Notes under the pieces: model-generated | What the model saw: only the letters and a program-made list of their open reading frames with translations | The model's database searches: none | Told to the model about the DNA's origin: nothing | Shown here: piece after piece, positions 8,288 to 15,977 of the stretch | How the letters are laid out: the number at the start of each line of letters is the position of its first letter | Position numbering within the stretch: position 1 is the first letter of the stretch | Position numbers and translations under genes: made by a program | Assembly: GCA_963758945.1 (NCBI GenBank) | Contig: CAVWXY010000016.1 | Span: 1-64,000, forward strand | DNA length: 64,000 bases | Direction of reading: 5' to 3' | Source: VAZQ01 sp963758945 | GTDB taxonomy: Bacteria; Pseudomonadota; Alphaproteobacteria; Rhizobiales; Xanthobacteraceae

Positions 8288-9154
8288 TTAAGCGAATCCC
8301 GCCTCTCGTTCGAACTCCATAGGGCTCAGATAGCCGATCGTCGAGTGTCTGCGTTTAGAGTTGTAGAAGCGCTCGATATAGTCAAACACGTCTGCCTTTG
8401 CTTCATTGCGCGTCCTGTACGTTTTGTTGCTGGTTCGCTCGGTCTTCAGCGACGAGAAGAAGCTCTCCATCGCGGCGTTGTCCCACACGTTGCCTGATCG
8501 GCTCATCGAACAGACGACGCCGCTGTCGGCCATCAGCCGCTGGAACTGCTCGCTGGTGTACTGGCTGCCGCGATCGGAGTGATGCAGCAGCGCATCGGGC
8601 TTTCCGCGACGCCAGATCGCCATCACCAGCGCATCGGTGACGAGCTGCGCTGTCATAGCGGCGCTCATCGACCAGCCCACCACACGCCGGGAGAAGAGGT
8701 CGATGACGGCGGCCACATAGAGCCAGCCTTCCGCTGTCCAGACATACGTGAAGTCAGCGATCCATTTGCGGTTTGGAGCGGCGGCTTCAAAGCTGCGGTC
8801 TAGCACGTTCGGAGCGACGGCGCCCGCCTGCCGCTCACCCAGATCGGGCGGCAGGCGGCGCCGGCGCGGACGCGCTTTGAGGGCCTGTAGTCGCATCAAT
8901 CGCTCGATCCGGTGTAGACCGCACGACAGCCCATCCGCCAGCAGGTCTCGCCACACACGCCTGGCGCCATAGGTCCGGTCGCTCGCCAGGAAGCTGGCGC
9001 GGACCTTCGCACCAAGCTCTTCATCGCTGCGGCTGCGCTGACTGCGCGGGCGTGTCAGCCAGGCATAGAAGCCACCCCGCGAGACACCGAGCGCCTCGCA
9101 CATCCAGTCCACCGGCCAGATCCCCCGGTGCTTCGCAATGAAGGAGAACTTCAC
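8288..9154 (-). CDS. IS3 transposase OrfB (DDE integrase domain)
   Basis: This is the catalytic half of the transposase. It has an HTH_21-like start (KHRGIWPVDWMCEALGVSRG) and an integrase core whose DDE triad is seen in WIADFTYVWT, HHSDRGSQY and DNAAMESFFSSLK, followed by YNSKRRHSTIGYLSPMEFE. Normally it is made as an OrfAB fusion by -1 frameshifting at 9184-9190. The start given is the GTG at 9154 that overlaps the OrfA stop, but the open frame runs back to 9319 through the slip site, so the fusion is the likely active product. No lesions are visible. Confidence 0.88.
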   Translation of the reverse strand: MKFSFIAKHRGIWPVDWMCEALGVSRGGFYAWLTRPRSQRSRSDEELGAKVRASFLASDRTYGARRVWRDLLADGLSCGLHRIERLMRLQALKARPRRRRLPPDLGERQAGAVAPNVLDRSFEAAAPNRKWIADFTYVWTAEGWLYVAAVIDLFSRRVVGWSMSAAMTAQLVTDALVMAIWRRGKPDALLHHSDRGSQYTSEQFQRLMADSGVVCSMSRSGNVWDNAAMESFFSSLKTERTSNKTYRTRNEAKADVFDYIERFYNSKRRHSTIGYLSPMEFEREAGFA

Positions 9155-9441
9155 GTCGATTCCTTCGCGAAGTAGGCCGCGGCTTTTTTTAGGATGTCTC
9201 GCTCCGCCTTCAGCTTCGCCACTTCGCGCTTGAGCCGCGCGATCTCGAGCTGCTCGGGCTTCATCTGGCCGTTGCCAGGAAAGGCGTGCTGCGGATCGTC
9301 GGAGAACTTCTTCACCCAATCGCGCAGCTGCGACGGGTGAACGTTCAGGTCCTGCGACGCCTGCACATAGGACACGCCTCGATCCTTGATCAGGCGCACA
9401 GCCTCAAGCTTGAACTCCCGCGTAAACTTCCGTCTCTCCAT
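9151..9441 (-). CDS. IS3 transposase OrfA
   Basis: This 96-residue protein begins MERRKFTREFKLEAVRLIKD. It has an HTH (SYVQASQDLNVHPSQLRDWV) and a C-terminal leucine-zipper-like helix (LEIARLKREVAKLKAERDIL). It binds the element's ends and, when fused to OrfB, forms the transposase. Its stop TGA at 9151-9153 overlaps the GTG where OrfB can start. A conserved GQMKPEQ segment places it with a common proteobacterial IS3 subgroup; I would not name the exact IS. Confidence 0.9.
   Translation of the reverse strand: MERRKFTREFKLEAVRLIKDRGVSYVQASQDLNVHPSQLRDWVKKFSDDPQHAFPGNGQMKPEQLEIARLKREVAKLKAERDILKKAAAYFAKEST
9184..9190 (-). promoter_or_regulatory. A7 programmed -1 frameshift site
   Basis: On the minus strand the OrfA codons read CTA AAA AAA GCC. 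Slipping back one base gives the OrfB frame AAA AAA AGC, so OrfA ...DILKK continues into SRGLLREGIDVKF. This is the standard position and type of slip site for IS3-family elements. Confidence 0.8.
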
Positions 9442-9714
9442 GACCCACCTCCGGCTCCATCAAAACACCTAACTCGGTGTCTTCGGAACCGGGTGCAGGC
9501 CAAATGGCTGTCGCTCACACTGAAACAGAAGCCGCAACTGAAGACGTTCTACGCGACCGTCCATGTTACTCGTGTCGAGGAATGGTGCGTCGAGGCTGAC
9601 TGTGTAAATGTCGAAGTCGAACGCGTCGAAGAGTGATTGATGAACGCCGTGCTGATCGTTGTTCCGTTATGAACGCGCCACGTTCCGAACTTCAGCTAGA
9701 GCGACGACATTGCA

Positions 9715-10113
9715 TCACGTCACAGAAATCACGCGCGGCTTTGCCTCCTCGACTTTTGGGAGAACAAGCGACAGGACGCCATCGTTCATTTGCGCCCCGA
9801 TCTTGGACTGATCGATTTTGCTCGATAAGCGAAAGCTTCTCGCGTAGTGACCAATATTATATTCCGTGTAGACGGGCTGCAGACGATCGTACTTGGAAAA
9901 GTCGATTCGACCGTAGACTTTCAATACTCCGTCTTCGATGCCCACCTCGACGTTGCTTTTTTCGACGCCCGGCATCTCCATGACGACGTTCAGGGCGTCT
10001 TCCGTCTCGTAGATGTCGGTGTTCGGCTGGAATACCCGGGCTGGAATCGTCGCCTCTTCTTTGTCCTCGATCTGCCGCTTCTCTTGAACCTGCAGTTCTT
10101 GCTTAGAAGCCAT
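9715..10113 (-). CDS. Hsp20 small heat-shock protein
   Basis: This 132-residue alpha-crystallin-type chaperone runs from ATG 10113 (MASKQELQVQEKRQIEDKEE), which GGAGGG places five to six bases upstream. The crystallin domain starts near FQPNTDIYETEDALNVVMEM and includes PGVEKSNVEVGIEDGVLKVY. It ends GVLSLVLPKVEEAKPRVISV, the C-terminal extension. The family holds unfolding proteins in an ATP-independent manner. It is the second gene of a two-gene unit with the Hsp20 at 10136-10561, the gap being 22 bp. The open frame extends upstream to 10227, but that part overlaps the neighbour and lacks a ribosome site. Confidence 0.85.
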   Translation of the reverse strand: MASKQELQVQEKRQIEDKEEATIPARVFQPNTDIYETEDALNVVMEMPGVEKSNVEVGIEDGVLKVYGRIDFSKYDRLQPVYTEYNIGHYARSFRLSSKIDQSKIGAQMNDGVLSLVLPKVEEAKPRVISVT

Positions 10114-10135
10114 GGCACCCTCCATTGCCTTGTGC

Positions 10136-10561
10136 CTATGTGATCTTGATCGATCGCGGTTTGGCTTTCTCGGCTGTCGGAATGAACAGCGCCAAGACGC
10201 CATCGCGGTGTTCCGCCTTGATGCCATCAGGATCGATTTCGACCGGCACCGTCAGCGTTCGATCAAACTCCCCCGAGACGCGCTCACGGCGGTGAACACT
10301 GGCATTCTCCCCATATTTGATCGATTTCCTGCCGGCGATGCGGATGGTGTTCTCCTTCGCCTGAATGTCGAGGTCCTCCTTGCTCACCCCCGGAAGTTCG
10401 ATGATGGCGACGAAGTCGTCGCCCTGCTGAAAGACGTTGATAGGCGGGAAGGAACCCATGCTGGTCGTCGCATCCCGAAGCCAATCGCTCGCCCGCCGCG
10501 CTTCGAGAGCCCGCTGCAGGCTCAACAGTACGTCAAACGGATCGCTATACATCATGCTCAT
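10136..10561 (-). CDS. Hsp20 small heat-shock protein
   Basis: This 141-residue protein starts at ATG 10561 (MSMMYSDPFDVLLSLQRALE), with GGAGGGAG six bases upstream. The crystallin domain begins FPPINVFQQGDDFVAIIELP and contains GVSKEDLDIQAKENTIRIAG. It ends GVLALFIPTAEKAKPRSIKI. It differs clearly from the downstream copy, so the pair are paralogues of the two Hsp20 classes that alphaproteobacteria often carry together. Hetero-oligomers are possible. No ROSE-type thermometer was convincingly seen upstream. Confidence 0.85.
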   Translation of the reverse strand: MSMMYSDPFDVLLSLQRALEARRASDWLRDATTSMGSFPPINVFQQGDDFVAIIELPGVSKEDLDIQAKENTIRIAGRKSIKYGENASVHRRERVSGEFDRTLTVPVEIDPDGIKAEHRDGVLALFIPTAEKAKPRSIKIT

Positions 10562-10995
10562 GGTCGCTCCCTCCAATCGCACCTCATTCGGTCGGGTTCG
10601 GACGTTCAGCCGCACCGCCCGCCTTCGATTTGGGGTGCCGATTAGCACTGTCAAGCGGGGAGCGCTAACGAGCTTGGGGGCGACCACGGCGGATTGGCGC
10701 GACCCTGGACCAGTTAGCTTTTCGACCGTTTATTCTCATTTTGTTCCGTCTGGAAAAACTCCGGGGAAGGCTCTGCGGCGGCTGTCGCGTCACGGCGCAT
10801 GCGTCGCCGCGGGGAGCGGTTATCGTGCCACATCGGCGACTGAGTGAATCTCGACATCGAACGGATTGAAGAGTGAACTCCGCAGCGCGCGCGAATTCAT
10901 CGAAACGATCGACAGTCCTACCGCAACCAACTCTCCTTCGTGCTATCGATCTACGCTGGCTTGCGTGTCATCTTCACACGGAGGTATCCCGCGTC
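10562..10995. other. intergenic between divergent genes, no gene recognised
   Basis: These 434 bp separate the Hsp20 pair (leftward) from the hypothetical gene at 10996 (rightward). They must hold both promoters, but I could not fix a heat-shock or sigma-70 box with confidence. Plus-strand open frames here (10437-10847, 10866-11102) show no domain. Confidence 0.45.
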
Positions 10996-11583
10996 ATGAC
11001 GAAGCCGATCCCGGACAAAGCGGAAGTGGCGCTCGAATATCCGGACAAGCTCTACATCGGAACATTCGAGAGAACTGCGCGCTTCGACGCGCATCTAGAT
11101 GAAAATGGAATCTCGCTCAGCCTGCATCGCACTGGCGAGGCGGACACACGGAAGTCCGTTCACATGCACTTTCATTATGCGTTGTTTGCGGAAATCCTTC
11201 ACGATCTGGCGAAAACGGTATCTTCCATGCCGCCCGCCGATGCGGCGCACCGCGAGGCATTGCGGGATGGGGCAGGGGCTCTCTATCGCGCCCTCGACGC
11301 TCCCGCCCTGACAAGGACGAGACGCCCAGACAGAAGAGGCTCTAGACAGAAGATGTCATCAAGACGTTTTGCTGGTGTGATCGCCTACCGGCGTTCCATT
11401 TGGAACGTCTCGACGTCGATCGCACCGAAGGACGACGCGAACGTTGCTGGCATTACCGATCCTTTCTTGCAGCGCGGCGTGCAGCGTCTCCCGCATTTTT
11501 TTCGGGTACGGGTCGCGCCTAGGGCGCGCCCAAATTGTTTAACACTGTTTGACACATGCCCGGCGCGCGGCGATAGGCGCTAA
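10996..11583 (+). CDS. conserved hypothetical protein
   Basis: The frame from ATG 10996 (MTKPIPDKAEVALEYPDKLY, GGAGG at 10980-10984) encodes 195 residues. The first hundred look like a genuine protein: YIGTFERTARFDAHLDENGI, then KSVHMHFHYALFAEILHDLA, then SSMPPADAAHREAL. I recall similar small proteins of unknown function in Bradyrhizobium, which end near ALYRALDA. From about residue 105 the sequence becomes R/P-rich without obvious structure, so the natural stop may have been lost through a frameshift near 11310. A longer upstream start (10873) is possible but lacks coding character. Confidence 0.5.
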   Translation: MTKPIPDKAEVALEYPDKLYIGTFERTARFDAHLDENGISLSLHRTGEADTRKSVHMHFHYALFAEILHDLAKTVSSMPPADAAHREALRDGAGALYRALDAPALTRTRRPDRRGSRQKMSSRRFAGVIAYRRSIWNVSTSIAPKDDANVAGITDPFLQRGVQRLPHFFRVRVAPRARPNCLTLFDTCPARGDRR

Positions 11584-11594
11584 GCCATTGATTT

Positions 11595-11670
11595 TGGTGC
11601 CGCAAGAGGGATTCGAACCCCCGACCCCATCATTACGAATGATGTGCTCTACCGGCTGAGCTATTGCGGC
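11595..11670 (-). tRNA. tRNA-Thr (CGT)
   Basis: On the minus strand the 76-nt gene folds as a normal cloverleaf. The acceptor stem is GCCGCAA pairing with TTGCGGC. The D-arm region is TAGCTCAGCCGGTAGAGCA. The anticodon stem CATCA/TGATG has loop TTCGTAA, giving anticodon CGT (threonine, ACG codons). The T-arm contains GGGTTCGAATCCC. The 3' CCA is encoded (11595-11597). It borders the accessory region, with its 3' end facing the island. Confidence 0.95.
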
Positions 11671-11864
11671 CCGATCGGGCGGGTCTGAGATATCGGCTGC
11701 GCCCCCCCTTGGCAAGGAAGCCCGGGGCGGTCGTGATTACGGCTTGAACAGCGAGCGCCAGCGGCGGCGGCCGGCGGCGGGCGGGGTCTCGGCGGAGTCC
11801 ACCGCCGGCTCGGGCGGCGCCTCGGCGTCGGGGCCGGGATCGTCGGGCACATGCACCAGCGGGA

Positions 11865-13559
11865 TCACCGGCGGCGGCGCGCCGGCGCCCCGCGCGGGCT
11901 CGGGCTCCGCGAACGCTGCCGTTCCTGCGAAGCCGGCGTGCTCCGCGTCCTCGGCCTGGTCGTCTTCCCCGCGCTCGGTCTGCGCCCTCTCCCCGGAGGG
12001 GAGAGGGGTGGGGTGAGGGGGACTCTCCCGGACTCGGTGTGAGGAGAGTCCCCCTCACCCGCCGCGCCGGCGGATGTCGACGCGGCACTGGAGGCCGCAC
12101 CGACGAGGACGGCGGCGGCGCCGGCGGCCGCGGCGGCTGCAGCAGCGGCTGCAGCGGCGGCACGCGCGGCGGGCGGCTCCAGCATGGCGTGGCGCTCGGC
12201 GTCGATGACGGCGCCGGCATGCTCCTCGCCGGCGAGCGGGTCCTTCCACTCGAAGGCGTCGAGCCGGCCGGTCACCGGCGAGATCGGCAGCCAGTGGTCG
12301 GAGACGAAACCGTCCGCGGTCCAGGCGGGATCGCGCCGCGCGTTGAGCGCGCGCGCCATCCATTCCCGCCCGCGGCCCTCGTCGCCCGACTGCAGCTCGA
12401 GCGCCGCCATCAGCGCCGCCACCCGCTTGGTCGGCGCGGCGGTGAACGGCGCCAGCGCCCGCTTGCCGGCGGTGAATTCCTTGGCGTCGAGCGCGGCGCG
12501 CGCCACCGCGATCGCCGCCTCGGGATCGCCCGGCGCCATGGCGGCGAGCGCCTCGACGCGCGCGAGCCGCTCGCGCGCGGAATCGCCGGGACGCAGATAG
12601 GCGTCGGCGAGATCGGGATGCGGATTGGCGCGCCACGCCGCCTCGATCACGCGCGCAGCCTTGCGCCGCTCGCCCGCGGCGGCCAGAAGCCGCCCGGCGA
12701 GCGCCGCCGCCGGAACGAGCGTGGGCGCGAACTTGACCGCCTCGAGCGCCAGCGCCTTGGCGCGCTCGCGCTCGACGTCGGGCTTGACCGAAGTCGGCAA
12801 GGAGACGTCGACGGCACCCGCCGCCGCCGTGGTCGCGCTCTCCTCGGCGGCGAGCGCCTCCGCGGTGAGAAGCACGGCACGCTGGCGGCGGTAGGCGGCG
12901 CGGTCGACCAGCCCCGCCTTCATGTTGCGGTCGAGCCGGCTGAGCGCGCCGGCCCAGTCGCCGGCGCCGCAGCGCATGTCCAGCACCGCCTGCCCCGCCC
13001 AGGCCGGCGCGGTGGCGTGCTTGGCCGCCTCCTCGGCGTAGAACAGCGCGGCGACCGCGTCGTTTCTGCGCTGCGCCTCCACGAACAGCCCGTGCAGGCC
13101 GAGCACGCGGGTGTCGTCGCGGCCGGCCATCTGCTTGAAGGTGGCGGTGGCGGCGGTGCCGTCGCCGGCGAGTTGCGCCGCCTGCGCGCTGAGCAGCAGC
13201 GTCAGCGGCGCGCCGGGCGCGAGGCGGCTGGCCTCGTGGGTCAGCTTGCGCGCGGTGCGCAGGTCGCCGGCGCCGACCGCGATCAGCCCGTGCGAGACCG
13301 CGCGATAGCCGCGCTCGTTGCGGCGCGCCTCCATCCGGCGCGCCATCGCGGCAGGGGCGCGCACGAGGCCGCGCAGGATCGACCACAGCACCACGGCGGC
13401 GACCGCCAGCGCGATGAGCGCGGCGGCGAGCACCATCACCGAGGTCTCGACATGCTCGCCCTGCCAGGTGATGGCGACGTCGCCGGGACGCTCGGCGAGC
13501 CACACCGCGCCGAATGCGACGAGCCCGACGACGACGAGATAAAACAGGACGCGGATCAT
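11865..13559 (-). CDS. hemY: HemY-like TPR membrane protein, C-terminus altered by repeat insertion
   Basis: This protein is the HemY N-terminal family (not protoporphyrinogen oxidase) found beside hem genes. It has two membrane helices (about residues 4-22 and 40-63) and a long run of TPR-like helices, for example LAGDGTAATATFKQMAGRDD. FKP..W.ADGFVSDHWLPIS-type residues follow near residue 430, and then a low-complexity alanine tract. From about residue 500 a hairpin repeat (11986-12060) is read through as GRVPLTPPLSPPGRGRR, and the frame ends at 11865. In another frame, downstream of the repeat, an expected ending is visible: PPVIPLVHVPDDPGPDAEAP through RWRSLFKP and TAA at 11737-11739. The ancestral gene therefore probably spanned 11737-13559. 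The TPR body is untouched, so function may persist. Its exact role in haem synthesis is unsettled. Confidence 0.8.
   Translation of the reverse strand: MIRVLFYLVVVGLVAFGAVWLAERPGDVAITWQGEHVETSVMVLAAALIALAVAAVVLWSILRGLVRAPAAMARRMEARRNERGYRAVSHGLIAVGAGDLRTARKLTHEASRLAPGAPLTLLLSAQAAQLAGDGTAATATFKQMAGRDDTRVLGLHGLFVEAQRRNDAVAALFYAEEAAKHATAPAWAGQAVLDMRCGAGDWAGALSRLDRNMKAGLVDRAAYRRQRAVLLTAEALAAEESATTAAAGAVDVSLPTSVKPDVERERAKALALEAVKFAPTLVPAAALAGRLLAAAGERRKAARVIEAAWRANPHPDLADAYLRPGDSARERLARVEALAAMAPGDPEAAIAVARAALDAKEFTAGKRALAPFTAAPTKRVAALMAALELQSGDEGRGREWMARALNARRDPAWTADGFVSDHWLPISPVTGRLDAFEWKDPLAGEEHAGAVIDAERHAMLEPPAARAAAAAAAAAAAAAGAAAVLVGAASSAASTSAGAAGEGDSPHTESGRVPLTPPLSPPGRGRRPSAGKTTRPRTRSTPASQERQRSRSPSPRGAPARRRR
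11986..12060. repeat. hairpin repeat inserted in hemY 3' region
   Basis: Two inverted repeats lie side by side. CCTCTCCCC/GGGGAGAGG occupies 11986-12006 with a 3-base loop. A perfect 18-bp stem starting GGGTGAGGGGGACTCTCC occupies 12011-12028 and 12043-12060 with a 14-base loop. The same CCCTCACCCC/CCCTCTCCCC sequence recurs between hemC and tsaD (17132-17220). Translated, it gives the PLTPPLSPPGRG string often seen in mis-annotated high-GC genomes. Confidence 0.85.
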
Positions 13560-13623
13560 GGGGCGATGCGACTCATTGCAAGATGCGACTCATGAAGGGC
13601 TGCGGTGCCGTAGGGATGGTGCA

Positions 13624-13735
13624 GTAGCCCGGATGGAGCGTCAGCGACATCCGGGGCTTTCGCCGCGGGCACGGTTCGCCCCGCTTCGCTCCATGCGGGC
13701 TACACGCTAGCCCTCCCCCACAAGGGGGGAGGGAA
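13624..13735. repeat. intergenic palindromic repeat (GTAGCCCGGATGGAGCG family)
   Basis: GTAGCCCGGATGGAGCG (13624-13640) pairs with CGCTCCATGCGGGCTAC (13687-13703), giving a hairpin of about 80 bp. Next to it is a small CCCTCCCCC/GGGGGGAGGG palindrome (about 13710-13733). It sits between hemY and the Mic60-like gene. Related copies are at 15079, 16967 and 56330. Confidence 0.8.
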
Positions 13736-13769
13736 CACACCGAGTTTGCGGCGCAAACATTGGCTGCCA

Positions 13770-15044
13770 TCACTTGCCGAGCCCCGCCTGCGCACCGGCG
13801 GCGAAGCGGCGGCTCGCCTCGATCGCGGCCATGCGCGCCTGCGCCTTCTTGATCCAGGGCTCGGCGGCGGCACGCTCCGCCGGCGGCAGCTTCATCAGCT
13901 CGGCGAGCGCGCCGGCGAGATCGCCCTGCCCCGCCTTTATCTCGACGCGGCCCATGATGGCGGATGATTCGTTGCCGGCGGGCTCCTCGACCGGATTGAC
14001 GCGCACCAGCTTCTCGGCGTTGCGCTGCAGCCGCTGCAAAAAGCCCTCGCGCGGGGCGGGCGCCGCGGGCCGCAGCGACGGCGCGAGCTGTGCGAGCTCG
14101 CGCGCCAAGGTCGCGGCGCTCGGCACGCCCGAGGCGGCGAACGGCTCGAGCGGCGCCAGCACCTTGGGGTCGGCGGCGAGCGCCCTCGCGGTCGCGAGCT
14201 CGGGGGCGAACGGCTCGCCGCGCTCGACCGCGGCGTTGAGCGCGGTCGCGGCGAGCGTGAGCTGCACCGCGCGGTCGCCGCTCTCCGCCGCCGAACGCTT
14301 GGCGAGCTCGCCCTGCAGCGCCTTGCCGCCGCGCTCGAGCGCGGCGACGCGCTGGTCGAAGCCTTCGAGCTCCTTGCGCGCGAGCGCGGGCGCGTCGGCG
14401 ACCTTCTGCGTGAGCGCGGCCAGCGCCGCGGCGGTGGCCTCGGCGCGCGTGCGCGCCTCGCGCGCGGCGGCCATGGCTTCATCGGCGCGCCGCCCGAGCG
14501 CGCCGATGGTGTCGTTGAACGCCTTCACCTCGCCTTCGAGGCCGGCGAGGCGGTTCTCGAGATCGGCGCCGCCCGCGGTCGCGGGACCCGCGGCACCGGC
14601 CGCGCCCTCGAGCTTGGCGAGCCTGTTCGCCATCTCGTCGAGCGCGCGCGTGTCCGCCGCGGGCGGCGGCGCCGGCGGCACCGGCGGGGCGAGATCGCGC
14701 AGCTGCAGTTCGATCGCGGCGAGACGCGCATCGAGCGCGCTGGCATCGTCGCGCGGCACGAACGGGCTCACCAGCACGAAGCCGGCGAGCGCGATCACGG
14801 CGCCGAGAATGGCGGCCCCGACGAGCGCCGCCCCCGACCAACCGCGGCGCGGCGGCGGCGCCACGGCGAGCTCCTCGGCCGGAGGCGAGCCGGCGGCTTC
14901 GTCGGCGGACGCCGCGACGGTATCATCGGACGGCGACGCCGCGGCGGGCGCCGGCTCGGGCGGCTGCTCCGACAGCGGCTGCTCGGACCGCGGCGGGTCG
15001 CCGTCCGGCGGCGGCGCGGCGGGCTGGTCGTTCTCAGGGGTCAC
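13770..15044 (-). CDS. alphaproteobacterial Mic60 (mitofilin) homologue
   Basis: This 424-residue protein has the Mic60/COG4223 layout. An acidic, Pro/Ala-rich cytoplasmic N-terminus covers about residues 1-70. A single membrane helix (LVGAAILGAVIALAGFVLVS) follows near 75-94. Next come a long Ala/Glu-rich coiled coil (LDEMANRLAKLEGAAGAAG onward, 130-270) and a C-terminal mitofilin-like part (VRVNPVEEPAG through IKAGQGDLAGALAELMKLPP and ERAAAEPWIKKAQARMAAIE). In alphaproteobacteria this gene lies in the hem cluster, as here between hemD and hemY, and is the bacterial relative of the mitochondrial cristae-junction protein Mic60. It is thought to help shape inner-membrane folds and contact the outer membrane; that role here is inferred from family and context. 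Confidence 0.8.
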   Translation of the reverse strand: MTPENDQPAAPPPDGDPPRSEQPLSEQPPEPAPAAASPSDDTVAASADEAAGSPPAEELAVAPPPRRGWSGAALVGAAILGAVIALAGFVLVSPFVPRDDASALDARLAAIELQLRDLAPPVPPAPPPAADTRALDEMANRLAKLEGAAGAAGPATAGGADLENRLAGLEGEVKAFNDTIGALGRRADEAMAAAREARTRAEATAAALAALTQKVADAPALARKELEGFDQRVAALERGGKALQGELAKRSAAESGDRAVQLTLAATALNAAVERGEPFAPELATARALAADPKVLAPLEPFAASGVPSAATLARELAQLAPSLRPAAPAPREGFLQRLQRNAEKLVRVNPVEEPAGNESSAIMGRVEIKAGQGDLAGALAELMKLPPAERAAAEPWIKKAQARMAAIEASRRFAAGAQAGLGK

Positions 15045-15078
15045 GGGCGATCCTTGGCCGATTCACAGGGGGCAGGTT

Positions 15079-15190
15079 GTAGCCCGGATGGAGCGCCAGC
15101 GAAATCCGGGATTCTGCCGCGGGCGGGCTATTCGCGGCGTTGGTCAATGAAGATGCCGCGTACGCCGTCCCATGCGGGCGACAAGCTACG
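15079..15190. repeat. intergenic palindromic repeat (GTAGCCCGGATGGAGCG family)
   Basis: GTAGCCCGGATGGAGCG occurs at 15079-15095, and an imperfect right arm (CCATGCGGGCGACAAGCTAC) ends at 15190. The right edge supplies the hemD stop codon (15186-15188), so the insertion abuts or trimmed hemD. Confidence 0.7.
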
Positions 15191-15965
15191 GGCCGACGAG
15201 CGCGAGCAGCGCCGCCTCGTCGGGGCGGGGCGCGATGCGGATGGCGGCGGCACCGGCGGCGGCGAGCGGCTCCGCCACCGCTGGCGAAAGGCAGAAATGC
15301 GTCGGGCGCAGCGCCGGGGCGGCGAGGCCGCCGCGCGCCGCGCAGGCGAGATAAGCCTGCGCGCTCCTCCGGGAGAAATGCAGCACGCCCTCGACCTCGC
15401 CGCTTGCGAGCGCCGCCGCCACGCTGTCGGGAAAGCGCTCGGCCGCGACGGCGCGATAGATGACGGCGGTGACGACCGCCACGCCTTGGGCGGCGAGATC
15501 GAGCTCGCCGGCGCGGTCCTGGCCGGCGAGATAAAGCAGCGGGCCGCGCTGCGCCTGGTATTCGGCACGCACGAGCGCGACGAGATCGGCCTTGTCGCCG
15601 TCGGCCGAGCGCAGATCGCGAAAGCCCGCGGCGCGCGCGGCCTCGGCGGTGCGGCGGCCGACCGCGAAGGCGGGGAGCGCCGTCAGCAGGTCGCGCCGGG
15701 AATGCCCGGCGACGGCGCGCGCGGCATTGGCGCTGGTCACCACCACCGCGCCGTAGCGCGCGTCGGGAATGGCGCAGTCGATCGCCTGCACGCGCAAGAG
15801 CGGCGCCAGCAGCACGTCGTGGCCGCGCGCGCGCAGGCCTGATCCGGTGCGCGCGCCGTCGGGTTCCGGCCGTGTCACCAGGAGGCGCACGCGCTGCACC
15901 GGGTGTGGCAAGATTCCATGGGTGATCCACCCGTCCGTGCCGCGGACTCGCGAGAATTGGGCCAC
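15186..15965 (-). CDS. hemD: uroporphyrinogen-III synthase
   Basis: HemD closes hydroxymethylbilane to uroporphyrinogen III with inversion of ring D. The 259-residue frame has the two-lobe features of this poorly conserved family: RLLVTRPEPDGARTGSGLRA at the start, GAVVVTSANAARAV in lobe 1, and VLHFSRRSAQAYL plus THFCLSPAVAEPLAAAG in lobe 2. The GTG at 15965 is 12 bp after the hemC stop. A later GTG at the start of VRLLVTRPEP, near residue 26, matches the usual family start better, so the first 25 residues are uncertain. It forms an operon with hemC (upstream) and the Mic60-like gene (downstream). Confidence 0.85.
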   Translation of the reverse strand: MAQFSRVRGTDGWITHGILPHPVQRVRLLVTRPEPDGARTGSGLRARGHDVLLAPLLRVQAIDCAIPDARYGAVVVTSANAARAVAGHSRRDLLTALPAFAVGRRTAEAARAAGFRDLRSADGDKADLVALVRAEYQAQRGPLLYLAGQDRAGELDLAAQGVAVVTAVIYRAVAAERFPDSVAAALASGEVEGVLHFSRRSAQAYLACAARGGLAAPALRPTHFCLSPAVAEPLAAAGAAAIRIAPRPDEAALLALVGP

Positions 15966-15977
15966 AACGCGACCGTA

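Larger units (their letters stand above)
8258..9502 (-). mobile_element. IS3-family insertion sequence, complete
   Basis: The element is 1,245 bp. It is bounded by imperfect terminal inverted repeats that start TGGCCTGCACCCG at 8258 and, read from the other strand, TGGCCTGCACCCGGTT at 9502. Both ends are flanked by AAT (8255-8257 and 9503-9505), a 3-bp target duplication as expected for IS3 elements. It carries the usual two overlapping frames, OrfA and OrfB, with an A7 slip site. Both frames are open, so it looks potentially active and fairly recent. It lies between the cytochromes and the Hsp20 genes. Confidence 0.9.

Noticed and set aside
1..11594. Direct repeat of the tRNA-Thr 3' end as an att site
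   Set aside because: No second copy of the T-arm/acceptor sequence was found in the island by eye; the other border may be outside the window.
12039..13595. 518-residue plus-strand open frame opposite hemY
   Set aside because: GC-rich shadow with R/G/D-biased composition; hemY is clear on the other strand.
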